DNA from: an uncultured Lachnospiraceae bacterium
GTDB taxonomy: Bacteria > Bacillota > Clostridia > Lachnospirales > Lachnospiraceae
DNA length: 55,338 bases
Assembly: GCA_910579505.1 (NCBI GenBank)
Contig: CAJTTZ010000004.1
Coordinates: forward strand, 198,425-253,762
Reading direction: 5' to 3'
Shown here: positions 17,464 through 24,215 of the stretch, piece after piece
Layout: every line of letters begins with the position of its first letter
Numbering within the stretch: the stretch's first letter is position 1
The notes under the pieces: generated by a model
What the model was told of the DNA's origin: nothing
Database searches by the model: none
Seen by the model: the letters and a program-made list of their open reading frames with translations, nothing else
Position numbers and translations under genes: made by a program

Positions 17464-18236
17464 GTAGTCCATACTTTCCAAGGCGCTTCCCCGCTCTCCC
17501 AAAGATTTTCCAGTTTTTCTTTCTCCCGCAGCGTATCCATGCATTGCCAGAAGCCGTCATGCTGGTAGGCTACCAGCTGTTCATCTGCGATCAAATGCTC
17601 CAGAGGTCCTTTTTCCAGCACGGTCTCATCCCCCTCCAGATAATCAAAAATTTTCGGCTCGCATACCATAAATCCCGCATTTATCATGCTGCCGTCAATA
17701 TCTGACTTCTCCCGGAAACCTTCCACCTTATCTTCTTCATCAATTTCCAGAATGCCGAATCTCTGCACGATATTCATGGCTGTCACTGTACAGTACTTCC
17801 CATGCTCCTTATGAAACTTGATCAGCTCCGAAATATTAATGTCCGAAACGCCGTCCCCATAAGTGAGCATAAACGTCTCATCTCCAATATATTTCTGCAC
17901 CCTTTTTACACGGCCGCCTGTCATCGTATGCAGACCCGTATCTACGACGGTCACCCGCCAAGGTTCCGAATAATTGGAATGTACTTCCATGCTGTTCGAT
18001 TTCAAATCAAAGGTGACATCTGTATTATGGAGATAATAATCTGCAAACCATTCCTTAATGACATGCTGCTTATACCCCGCACAGATAATGAAATCATTAT
18101 AGCCATAGAAACTATATTGCTTCATAATATGCCACAGAATCGGCTTTTCTCCAATTTCAATCATTGGCTTCGGCCTCAAATGACTTTCCTCACTGATACG
18201 GGTCCCAAGCCCGCCTGCTAAAATGACTACTTTCAC
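17460..18236 (-). CDS. rfbF: RfbF, glucose-1-phosphate cytidylyltransferase
   Basis: This 258-residue nucleotidyltransferase makes CDP-glucose from CTP and glucose 1-phosphate, the first step toward CDP-dideoxy and branched sugars. It has VILAGGLGTRISEESHLRPKPM at the N-terminus (activating Arg and Lys), then WHIMKQYSFYGYNDFIICAGYK and the metal site TYGDGVSDIN. Length and motifs match RfbF/AscA. Translation starts at GTG with AAGGA about 9 bases upstream. It is separated from the SH3-domain gene by 5 bases, so it is probably not preceded by its own promoter. The stop overlaps the rfbG start. Confidence 0.96.
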   Translation of the reverse strand: MKVVILAGGLGTRISEESHLRPKPMIEIGEKPILWHIMKQYSFYGYNDFIICAGYKQHVIKEWFADYYLHNTDVTFDLKSNSMEVHSNYSEPWRVTVVDTGLHTMTGGRVKRVQKYIGDETFMLTYGDGVSDINISELIKFHKEHGKYCTVTAMNIVQRFGILEIDEEDKVEGFREKSDIDGSMINAGFMVCEPKIFDYLEGDETVLEKGPLEHLIADEQLVAYQHDGFWQCMDTLREKEKLENLWESGEAPWKVWTT

Positions 18237-18241
18237 GGCTC

Positions 18242-18754
18242 CTATTCCTTATCCTCTCCCGCCTTTTCCGTTTCTTCCTCTTTCTCTTTCCTAATCGCAG
18301 AGACAACGCCGACCACAAAGATTGCCGCTACCAAAACCGCAATAACACCTCCCCATATTACAGAGGTTCTCTTTGACTTCTGTATCAGCTCACTCTCCTC
18401 GACAGCCCGCACCGTCTCCTCCTGTACTTCCTCAAATTCCTCCTCCAACTCTTCTTCCTCAGCGTCCGCCATATAGTATTCCAGTGCGCTGCTCTTCATA
18501 TAACCACTCACACCGTCGTACTCCACCCGGCTCCAGGAATCCTGCGGCTCACCGTAAACAATGACACCTGTCCCCTCCTCTATTTCCAGCAGCGTCTTTG
18601 CACTGCTATCCGGCGATTCCTTGATCTCCGCATCCTTCACGGTCTGCTGTAAAGTCATCACGCCCTCCGTCGCCTGTACTGGCAACCGCTGCCCCAAAAG
18701 GAAAAGCAGCCCTACCGCTGCCAGAAACATACTACTTCTCATCTTTTTCATCAT
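18242..18754 (-). CDS. Membrane-anchored bacterial SH3-domain protein
   Basis: A 170-residue protein with an N-terminal signal peptide (MMKKMRSSMFLAAVGLLFLLG, cleavage likely near QATEG) and one bacterial SH3 domain (about residues 35-95: DAEIKESPDSSAKTLLEIEEG, VIVYGEPQDSWSRVEYDG, GYMKSSALEYY). An acidic Glu-rich linker, a membrane helix (about 132-153) and a charged Lys/Glu tail follow. Such SH3b domains bind peptidoglycan or other wall polymers, so it may sit at the outer membrane face near polysaccharide assembly. AAGGAGG precedes two consecutive ATGs. The function within the operon is unknown. Confidence 0.8.
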   Translation of the reverse strand: MMKKMRSSMFLAAVGLLFLLGQRLPVQATEGVMTLQQTVKDAEIKESPDSSAKTLLEIEEGTGVIVYGEPQDSWSRVEYDGVSGYMKSSALEYYMADAEEEELEEEFEEVQEETVRAVEESELIQKSKRTSVIWGGVIAVLVAAIFVVGVVSAIRKEKEEETEKAGEDKE

Positions 18755-18768
18755 AATTATTCTCCTCC

Positions 18769-20526
18769 TTAATCATATAGCAGCGCAAAATGCCCATAAA
18801 CATCCTTCTGCGCGTACTTGTCTTCCCAATCCTCCAAAAACACATCGTCAAAAGCAAATATCAGGATATCCTCATCCGTGATATCTCCTTCATAGTCAGC
18901 AGCCGTCTCCCTGCGCTCCATCACCTGAATATCCAAATCCCTGCCCATAAACTGCAGGATACCTACGTATGGCGGAAAGACCTGATCCATATAGATAATG
19001 CGCCTTCCCTCCTCCTGCAAAGTCTGCATTTTATCTACCATACGGCTGTCCCGAAACGCAGCCTTCTTAAACGGCTCCCAAAAAATAATATCCGCACGCA
19101 TCGCCAGTACAAGCTCGACAACTGCAACGGCCGCCAAAAGATACTGCCTTTTCCTTTGGCTTCTGCAAAGCAGCACCACCGTTGTGACTAACACGGTCAA
19201 AAGTTCGCAGAAAAGCCACGCCTCCGCATAAAAACTGTCCACCCGGAAATCCGCCTCATTGTACAGATAGCTGATCCCCACCAGAAAATAGCCCTGAAAA
19301 TTTTCAGCCTCAGTGGCAATAATCTGACGGACAACCAGATAAGTCGTAAGCCCCTGCAGGAGGGCAAGTCCCCCTGTTGTAATCCATATGAACCGGGCTC
19401 TCTCTTTCCAAAGAACGACAAATCCCCAAACCATCACAAAGGGAATTATCATTTCACTGTATCTTCCGTAGGTATAATCACCGATCTCCCCAAGCGTCAG
19501 CAGATAAATCGTCCCTATGACAATCTGAGCCGCCACTGTCAAAAGCACAAACACCGCAAAAAGCTGCCTCGGTTCTACACTGATACGCTTTTTTATATTT
19601 CGAAACATTCCGAGCGCCAGCCGCGCAAGGCCGTAAATACCCCAGTAAAACAGCCCCCAGGTCGCAAGCCCCAGATAGAGAACTTTCCCCGCCAGGCTGA
19701 TCAGAAGATCATAAAGGCCCTCCCACGAGAGAATCGACCGTATCTTCTCTATCTGCCCGCTGTAATCATTGGCAGCCACCAGTTCCTGGTTGATCCCGCC
19801 ATACACATAGAGGAATGCCTGCTGTTTCAAAAAATCTGCCGCTGCAAACAGAAGCAGTGTCACCCCCAGGGCCGCAAAAATGTGCCATCTTCCATTCCCC
19901 CGGATCAAAATATGCATCGTCACCACAATCATTGCAGCCAGCAAAACCCCCACTGTCCGCATATGAACCGTATATAAGTAAATCAGAACCAACATCAATA
20001 GGACCAATGTTGAAAACCTGTTGTTTTCCAAATAATGATATAACACACTTCCCGCCGCTATATACAGGACCACCAGAAAAACCTCAGTCAGCGTCATCTG
20101 CGTATAAAACAGATTGCAGGGAAGCAAAACAGCCAGCGCCGAAAACGTGAGAATCGGCATTTTAGCGTCTGACGCCACCTTCTTCATCGTGCCCGCAAGG
20201 GCAGCCAATGCAAGAAAAAGAAGCAAGAAATTAACACTTACCGCTATTCGATAAGCCATGACTGCATCTTTACAGAAAACAAAGATAGGAATAAGGATAA
20301 GACTATATCCATAAGAATAATAAGGAGCAAGAGCGGTCAAATCCGACCAGTCATATCCGGCAACCGTCGCTGCATATGACCAATATGCGAATTCATCCGG
20401 AAAAATGGAAAATCCGTATGTACTGCCAATGCCGAATGCCCAGAAAGCAAACAGAATAGCGATCGCTAACAGATATTCTTTATAGTGCAGAAGCGCACTC
20501 CCCTTTTGTCCTAGCTTCGCATTCAT
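18769..20526 (-). CDS. GT-C type membrane glycosyltransferase (PMT/ArnT-like)
   Basis: This 585-residue protein has an N-terminal membrane helix followed by an outer-loop acidic motif (FPDEFAYWSYAATV, about residues 37-50), around eleven further spans, and a C-terminal soluble extracytoplasmic domain from about residue 480 (DSRMVDKMQTLQEEGRRIIY). This layout matches GT-C enzymes that transfer sugars from polyprenyl phosphate to glycans or proteins outside the membrane; the Asp-Glu pair would be catalytic. It may use the lipid-linked sugar made by the GT2 at 6035-7030. The nearest purine-rich site (AAAGGGA) is about 15 bases from the ATG, and a long hairpin lies just upstream. Confidence 0.78.
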   Translation of the reverse strand: MNAKLGQKGSALLHYKEYLLAIAILFAFWAFGIGSTYGFSIFPDEFAYWSYAATVAGYDWSDLTALAPYYSYGYSLILIPIFVFCKDAVMAYRIAVSVNFLLLFLALAALAGTMKKVASDAKMPILTFSALAVLLPCNLFYTQMTLTEVFLVVLYIAAGSVLYHYLENNRFSTLVLLMLVLIYLYTVHMRTVGVLLAAMIVVTMHILIRGNGRWHIFAALGVTLLLFAAADFLKQQAFLYVYGGINQELVAANDYSGQIEKIRSILSWEGLYDLLISLAGKVLYLGLATWGLFYWGIYGLARLALGMFRNIKKRISVEPRQLFAVFVLLTVAAQIVIGTIYLLTLGEIGDYTYGRYSEMIIPFVMVWGFVVLWKERARFIWITTGGLALLQGLTTYLVVRQIIATEAENFQGYFLVGISYLYNEADFRVDSFYAEAWLFCELLTVLVTTVVLLCRSQRKRQYLLAAVAVVELVLAMRADIIFWEPFKKAAFRDSRMVDKMQTLQEEGRRIIYMDQVFPPYVGILQFMGRDLDIQVMERRETAADYEGDITDEDILIFAFDDVFLEDWEDKYAQKDVYGHFALLYD

Positions 20527-20554
20527 AAAATAATATAAAAGTCCCTTTCAGCAT

Positions 20555-20598
20555 ACATGCTTATATCAAGGTGCTAAACCACCTTAATATAAGCATGT
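20555..20598 (-). repeat. Long intergenic hairpin (19-base arms, 6-base loop)
   Basis: Arms at 20555-20573 and 20580-20598 are inverted copies with a single mismatch, around the loop CTAAAC. On the transcribed (minus) strand the hairpin follows the stop of the secreted-protein gene and precedes the GT-C gene by about 28 bases. No uridine run follows directly, so it is not a textbook terminator. It may terminate partially, stabilise the upstream mRNA or control readthrough into the polysaccharide operon. Confidence 0.75.
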
Positions 20599-20622
20599 CG
20601 TTTACTGCCATTCGTCGCCAAA

Positions 20623-21312
20623 CTATCTAGCAACAATACCATAGGTACCAAGACCAGCCTTTACCTCGAAGGTAACAGTTGCCGGGGAAGCGTCCTGATC
20701 CTCAAGGATCGTAACTACGCCGCCGGGCTGTACACATACGATGGAGTACTTCTTGGAAGTATCTGCATTCTTGGGAAGGCCTACTACCATACCTACGCTG
20801 CCCTTGGACAGTGTGATCAGCTTGCCGTTCTGCTTCGCATACAGGTCAACGTTCAGAGTTGCTACTGTCGTGCCCTTCAATGCCTCTGCTGCTGCATTGA
20901 CACACTCCATAGCAAGTTTGCTCTTCTTAGCGTTGGTGTCAAACGCCATGATGTAAGGTGTCTGACCTTCTGCCAGTCCAAGGTTAGCCTTGATGTCTGC
21001 TGCCGGTGTGGTAACTGCTGCGCCCTGTACTGTCTTCACATCGTAAGCGCCTGCAACGGTAGTTCTAACTGCCGTACCTGCAACTGTCATCTTAGCGTTG
21101 GAAGATACAACCGGTACAGAAGGAGCTGCCGGTGCGGAATAACCGCCGCCATTGTTCTCTTCTACTACTACCACTGTCTCTTCTTCCTTGTCGTCAGATC
21201 CTGAAGAGCCTGAAGACCCGCCTGATGCTGCTGCGGCTGTTAAGGTAGACGCCATCATCAGCGTAGCTGCCAGGGTTGCCGCAAGTAACCGTTTGATTTT
21301 GTTACTTTTCAT
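20623..21312 (-). CDS. Secreted protein of unknown function with Ser/Gly-rich linker
   Basis: I do not recognise a family. The 229-residue product begins MKSNKIKRLLAATLAATLM with a signal peptide likely cleaved after TAAAAS. A flexible Ser/Gly stretch, an acidic and valine-rich segment, and a compact, aromatic-poor domain (from about residue 75: NAKMTVAGTAVRTTVAGAYDV, later KYSIVCVQPGGVV) follow. No lipobox, LPXTG or transmembrane anchor is visible. I chose the ATG at 21312 because AAGGAGG lies 9 bases upstream; the ATG three codons earlier overlaps that site. It has its own sigma-A-like promoter. High Ala/Thr codon regularity suggests strong expression, so it is probably a surface protein. 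Confidence 0.8.
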   Translation of the reverse strand: MKSNKIKRLLAATLAATLMMASTLTAAAASGGSSGSSGSDDKEEETVVVVEENNGGGYSAPAAPSVPVVSSNAKMTVAGTAVRTTVAGAYDVKTVQGAAVTTPAADIKANLGLAEGQTPYIMAFDTNAKKSKLAMECVNAAAEALKGTTVATLNVDLYAKQNGKLITLSKGSVGMVVGLPKNADTSKKYSIVCVQPGGVVTILEDQDASPATVTFEVKAGLGTYGIVAR

Positions 21313-21334
21313 TGGATTCATCCTCCTTCATAAA

Positions 21335-21346
21335 ATGTAATTACAT
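21335..21346. promoter_or_regulatory. 12-bp palindrome in the initial transcribed region
   Basis: ATGTAATTACAT is a perfect palindrome lying between the promoter's expected start point (about 21348) and the ribosome site of the secreted-protein gene. Its position suits a repressor operator; this is inference. Confidence 0.35.
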
Positions 21347-21354
21347 TCATATCA

Positions 21355-21383
21355 TTTATAACACTTTTTCATAAATAATGCAA
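21355..21383 (-). promoter_or_regulatory. Sigma-A-like promoter of the secreted-protein gene
   Basis: On the minus strand TTGCAT (21378-21383) is followed after 17 bases by TATAAA (21355-21360). The expected start near 21348 gives a short leader with AAGGAGG. An 11-base G run lies about 34 bases upstream of the -35 box. This may also be the main promoter for the downstream polysaccharide operon if the hairpin at 20555-20598 is read through. Confidence 0.6.
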
Positions 21384-21416
21384 GCTTTTGAAAAAGAATT
21401 TCTGTCGCCCCATTTA

Positions 21417-21427
21417 CCCCCCCCCCC
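21417..21427 (-). repeat. Homopolymeric G11 tract
   Basis: Eleven C on the plus strand (11 G in the direction of transcription) stand upstream of the promoter of the secreted-protein gene. Tracts of this length are prone to slipped-strand changes. Between the spoVAD terminator and the promoter the stretch of about 260 bases otherwise holds no convincing gene; a possible 70-codon frame at 21429-21641 lacks a ribosome site. Confidence 0.7.
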
Positions 21428-21511
21428 TCTATTTTTGGGACCTTTTTCCTAAATTTTTCCACAATAAATTGCATAAATACCGGGCATTTTTATCTCTGTT
21501 TCGGTGTGGCA

Positions 21512-21569
21512 GGGGCAGTAAACACCTGTGAAGCACATCTGCCTGTACAAAGTTCACAGGACAAGCCCC
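21512..21569 (-). ncRNA. Possible small structured RNA or leader
   Basis: On the minus strand GGGGC (from 21569) pairs with GCCCC (to 21512), and CCTGTGAA (21553-21560) pairs with TTCACAGG (21525-21532). CCTGT can alternatively pair with a nearer ACAGG, so two exclusive folds exist. A weak promoter (TTGTAA 21596-21601, 16 bases, TATACT 21574-21579) would start transcription almost exactly at the GGGGC. I recognise no known RNA family. Confidence 0.3.
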
Positions 21570-21640
21570 AAAAAGTATAATATTTGCACCATTTCTTACA
21601 AATATCATACGATTTAGAAGCACAGGAAAGTATGTATGCA

Positions 21641-21683
21641 AATTAAAACAAAAGCTCCGCGGCTGAAATATACAGCGGCGGAG
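21641..21683 (-). terminator. Rho-independent terminator after spoVAD
   Basis: In the transcribed direction the stem arms (21673-21683 and 21655-21665, 11 bases with one mismatch) enclose a 7-base loop and are followed by CTTTTGTTTTAATTT. It lies about 35 bases beyond the spoVAD stop. Confidence 0.8.
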
Positions 21684-21718
21684 ACTTTTCGGCTTCTTTT
21701 AACATTTTATCTGTTCTC

Positions 21719-22735
21719 TTACCCCCGGTAATGCTCCAGCACCACCCCGTGCGCGATACCCGGGATTGTCTGCCCTTCGTTGTAACTGGTCTTACTTAGG
21801 AGCGCCCCTGTGGGCACAAAGAGCACTCTCTTCCAGATGCCTTCCTCAATCTTTTTTAAGATATATGCCGACAGCACTACCGCGCTGCACCCGCAGCCGG
21901 AGCCGCCTGCGTCCGTATGCTGTTTCTCGTTCTCGTAAATCTCAATGCCGCAGTCCATATGCTGTCTGGTGATATCTATCTGCTTTTCCGCAAGCAGGTC
22001 AAACAGGAGTTTTTGTCCTACCTCGCCAAGGTCGCCGGTGATAATCTTATCGTAATCTTTCGGCTCCCTGCCAAAATCTTCCATATTCTGTACGATTGTA
22101 TCGGCAGCGGCGGGGGCCATGCACGCACCCATATTCATGGAATCTTTTATCCCGTAATCTATGATTTTTCCGATTGTCACGCCTTCCATCAGCGCCCGCG
22201 TCTGCTTCCCCGGCTGCGAGGAGACAAGGAACGCGCCGCTGCCCGTCACTGTCCATGTCGCTGATTTCGGCCGCTGGTTTCCGTAGGAGAGCGGAAACCG
22301 GAACTCTTTCTCCGCGCTGGCAAAGTGGCTGGACGTAATACACGCCGCCTTTTCGGCAAATCCCGCCGAAACCGTCATGCCGCCCATGGTTAAGGACAGC
22401 CCACAGGTGGAACACGCACCGTAAAGTCCTACATGGGGAAGCTGGTACCCGGCTAACCCGAAGCTGCTGGCTATGGACTGTCCAAGCAGATCTCCCGCAA
22501 ACACCATCTGAATGTCCTGCTTGGTAAGCCCTGCCTTTGAGATGGCAATCTCCAGCGCTTCTTTCTGCAGGCGGCTTTCCGCCTCCTCCCAGTTTTCCGC
22601 GCCAAAGCTGTCGTCATAGCCCACCTTGTCAAAGAGTCCCCCCATGGGGCCCTCTGCCTCCTTACTGCCCACAATGGAAGCGCTGCTTATGATGTACGGT
22701 TTCTTCTCAAACTGAATGCTCTGCTTTCCTAACAT
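21719..22735 (-). CDS. spoVAD: Stage V sporulation protein AD
   Basis: The product (338 residues from the chosen start) is SpoVAD, the thiolase-like protein of the SpoVA channel that binds dipicolinic acid and helps load it into the forespore. Recognisable segments are IISSASIVGSKEAEGPMG, GLFDKVGYDD, VFAGDLLGQ, YGACSTCGLSLTMGG, ITSSHFASAEKEFRFPL and the C-terminal GGSGCGCSA. I place the start at ATG 22735: a TTG at 22771 lies at or before the expected transcription start of the sigma-G-like promoter, and the length then equals the family norm. The GTG at 22756 is an alternative. Unlike the usual spoVAC-AD-AE order, the gene stands alone here, with spoVAC 32 kb away. Confidence 0.95.
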   Translation of the reverse strand: MLGKQSIQFEKKPYIISSASIVGSKEAEGPMGGLFDKVGYDDSFGAENWEEAESRLQKEALEIAISKAGLTKQDIQMVFAGDLLGQSIASSFGLAGYQLPHVGLYGACSTCGLSLTMGGMTVSAGFAEKAACITSSHFASAEKEFRFPLSYGNQRPKSATWTVTGSGAFLVSSQPGKQTRALMEGVTIGKIIDYGIKDSMNMGACMAPAAADTIVQNMEDFGREPKDYDKIITGDLGEVGQKLLFDLLAEKQIDITRQHMDCGIEIYENEKQHTDAGGSGCGCSAVVLSAYILKKIEEGIWKRVLFVPTGALLSKTSYNEGQTIPGIAHGVVLEHYRG

Positions 22736-22774
22736 AACGGCATACGATCCTTTCTTCACGTTCTCTTTCAAGGA

Positions 22775-22804
22775 TAGTATGCCGTCTTTTCTTATGAAAT
22801 ATGC
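22775..22804 (-). promoter_or_regulatory. Sigma-G (forespore) type promoter of spoVAD
   Basis: On the minus strand GCATA (22800-22804) is followed after 18 bases by CATACTA (22775-22781), a near-perfect match to the known forespore sigma-G consensus. It lies between pyrF and spoVAD, and sigma-G control is known for spoVA operons. The transcription start would be near 22768. Confidence 0.65.
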
Positions 22805-22814
22805 AAATTAATCT

Positions 22815-23762
22815 CTATAGTAAACCCGCTTTGATGTCTTCCCTCATATCAATCACCGCCGCCCGCGACGCATCTGCATAATTTTCCGGCCCGTATTTCG
22901 CGTAAGCCTCCTGCTGATAGGCCGCTATGATGCCTCTGGAAGAATTGACGATGGCTCCCAGGCCATCCTCGTTGAAAAAGTGTTTCAGGTCCTTGCCTTT
23001 ACCTCCCTGCGCGCCGTAACCGGGCACGAGAATGTAGGACTTAGGCATGATACGGCGCAAAACCTTTCCCATCTCAGGATAAGTCGCGCCCACCACCGCG
23101 CCGATATAGCTGTATGAATCGCCCATGAGATCTTCCGCCCACTCGGCAACCTTCTCGCCGACGATCTCATAAAGCGGTCTTGCCCCCGCCGCGTCCGTAC
23201 ATCCCTCCGGCAGCACGAGGCGGTCCTGAAACTCGCCGCTGCTGGGATTGGAAGTCTTTACGAGGATAAAGAGCCCTTTCTTCTCCTTCCTGCAGACCTC
23301 GATAAAAGGCTTCACGCCGTCAGAGCCAAGGTACGGATTGACTGTGGCAAAATCTTCATCAAAACCGCGGCATATGGTCTCCCCGACCTGCACCTGTCCC
23401 AGATGCCCCACCGCATATGCCTCGGAGGTGGAACCGATATCGCCGCGCTTGATATCGCCGATCACGACAAGTCCCTTTTCCTTACAGTAGGCAACCGTCT
23501 TCCTAAAAGCGTGTAAGCCCTCCACGCCGAACTGTTCATACATGGCGATCTGCGGCTTCACCGCCGGAACGAGGTCGCACACCGCGTCCACGATGCCCTT
23601 GTTGAAAAGCCATATCGCCTCCGCCGCGCCCTGCATGGTCTCCCCATACTCGGCAAAAGCTTTCTTTTTGATGTGTTCGGGCACAAACTTCATGGTCGGG
23701 TCGAGTCCCACCACAATGGGCGCCTCCAGTTTCCTGATTTTCTCTGTAAGTTTGTTAATCAA
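22815..23762 (-). CDS. pyrF: Orotidine 5'-phosphate decarboxylase, type 2
   Basis: This 315-residue enzyme decarboxylates OMP to UMP in pyrimidine synthesis. It begins with IVVGLDPTMKFVPEHIKKK and carries the catalytic Asp-Lys-Arg-X-X-Asp array in VIGDIKRGDIGST near residue 92, then NPYLGSDG and a C-terminal NSSRGIIAAY phosphate site. These features define the longer type 2 PyrF subfamily. The start is TTG inside the Nudix gene's last codons (TTGA overlap), with GGAGGG 9 bases upstream, so the two genes are translationally coupled. No other pyrimidine genes are in the window. Confidence 0.95.
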   Translation of the reverse strand: MINKLTEKIRKLEAPIVVGLDPTMKFVPEHIKKKAFAEYGETMQGAAEAIWLFNKGIVDAVCDLVPAVKPQIAMYEQFGVEGLHAFRKTVAYCKEKGLVVIGDIKRGDIGSTSEAYAVGHLGQVQVGETICRGFDEDFATVNPYLGSDGVKPFIEVCRKEKKGLFILVKTSNPSSGEFQDRLVLPEGCTDAAGARPLYEIVGEKVAEWAEDLMGDSYSYIGAVVGATYPEMGKVLRRIMPKSYILVPGYGAQGGKGKDLKHFFNEDGLGAIVNSSRGIIAAYQQEAYAKYGPENYADASRAAVIDMREDIKAGLL

Positions 23763-24163
23763 AGCTCCTTGCCCTCCAAATCTTTCAGCACATACTGGTT
23801 CTCAATATACTTCGGGAAGTCTTTCCTCTTCACCCACTCGTAACTGCCGTAATCCTCGGACAGGACAATATTGGCTTCCTCCTCCTCCGTGATGGAACAG
23901 ATGTAAGCGATGCCCACACAATGCGTCTCTCCGAGAAGCTGGGACCATGTATACTCAACCTTTTCAATCTTACCGCTTATGGACAAAAGCTCCGAGATCG
24001 CGTTTAACATCGTCTCATCAGGCGCCTCTCCGTGGGGCACTTCCGCGTCGATAAACTCCCAGACAAAAGGATCCGGGATGCGGTCGTCCACCCATCTCTT
24101 TAAGAGAAGATAAGTATCCTTCTTTTTGACAATGCCTTTCACACGCACATAAGTATTCTTCAT
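23759..24163 (-). CDS. Nudix-fold protein with degenerate Nudix box
   Basis: A 134-residue protein with the Nudix fold: MKNTYVRVKGIVKKKDTYLLLKRW, then PFVWEFIDAEVPHGEAPDET and the strand ending YEWVKRKDFPKY. The canonical box (G-x5-E-x7-R-E-x2-E-E) is not intact; at the expected REUXEE position it reads ISELLS, so the Mg-binding glutamates are missing and hydrolase activity is doubtful. It may bind a nucleotide or act as a sensor. GGGAGAGG lies 6 bases before the ATG at 24163; the frame extends upstream without support. Its stop overlaps the pyrF start, suggesting a link to nucleotide metabolism. Confidence 0.8.
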   Translation of the reverse strand: MKNTYVRVKGIVKKKDTYLLLKRWVDDRIPDPFVWEFIDAEVPHGEAPDETMLNAISELLSISGKIEKVEYTWSQLLGETHCVGIAYICSITEEEEANIVLSEDYGSYEWVKRKDFPKYIENQYVLKDLEGKEL

Positions 24164-24215
24164 AATATGCCTCTCCCTTCCTGAATCTTCTATCATTAAT
24201 TATAGTATTATATGG

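Noticed and set aside
21429..21641. 70-codon leftward frame between spoVAD and the secreted-protein gene
   Set aside because: No ribosome site, atypical composition, and it runs through the putative RNA stems; better seen as non-coding.
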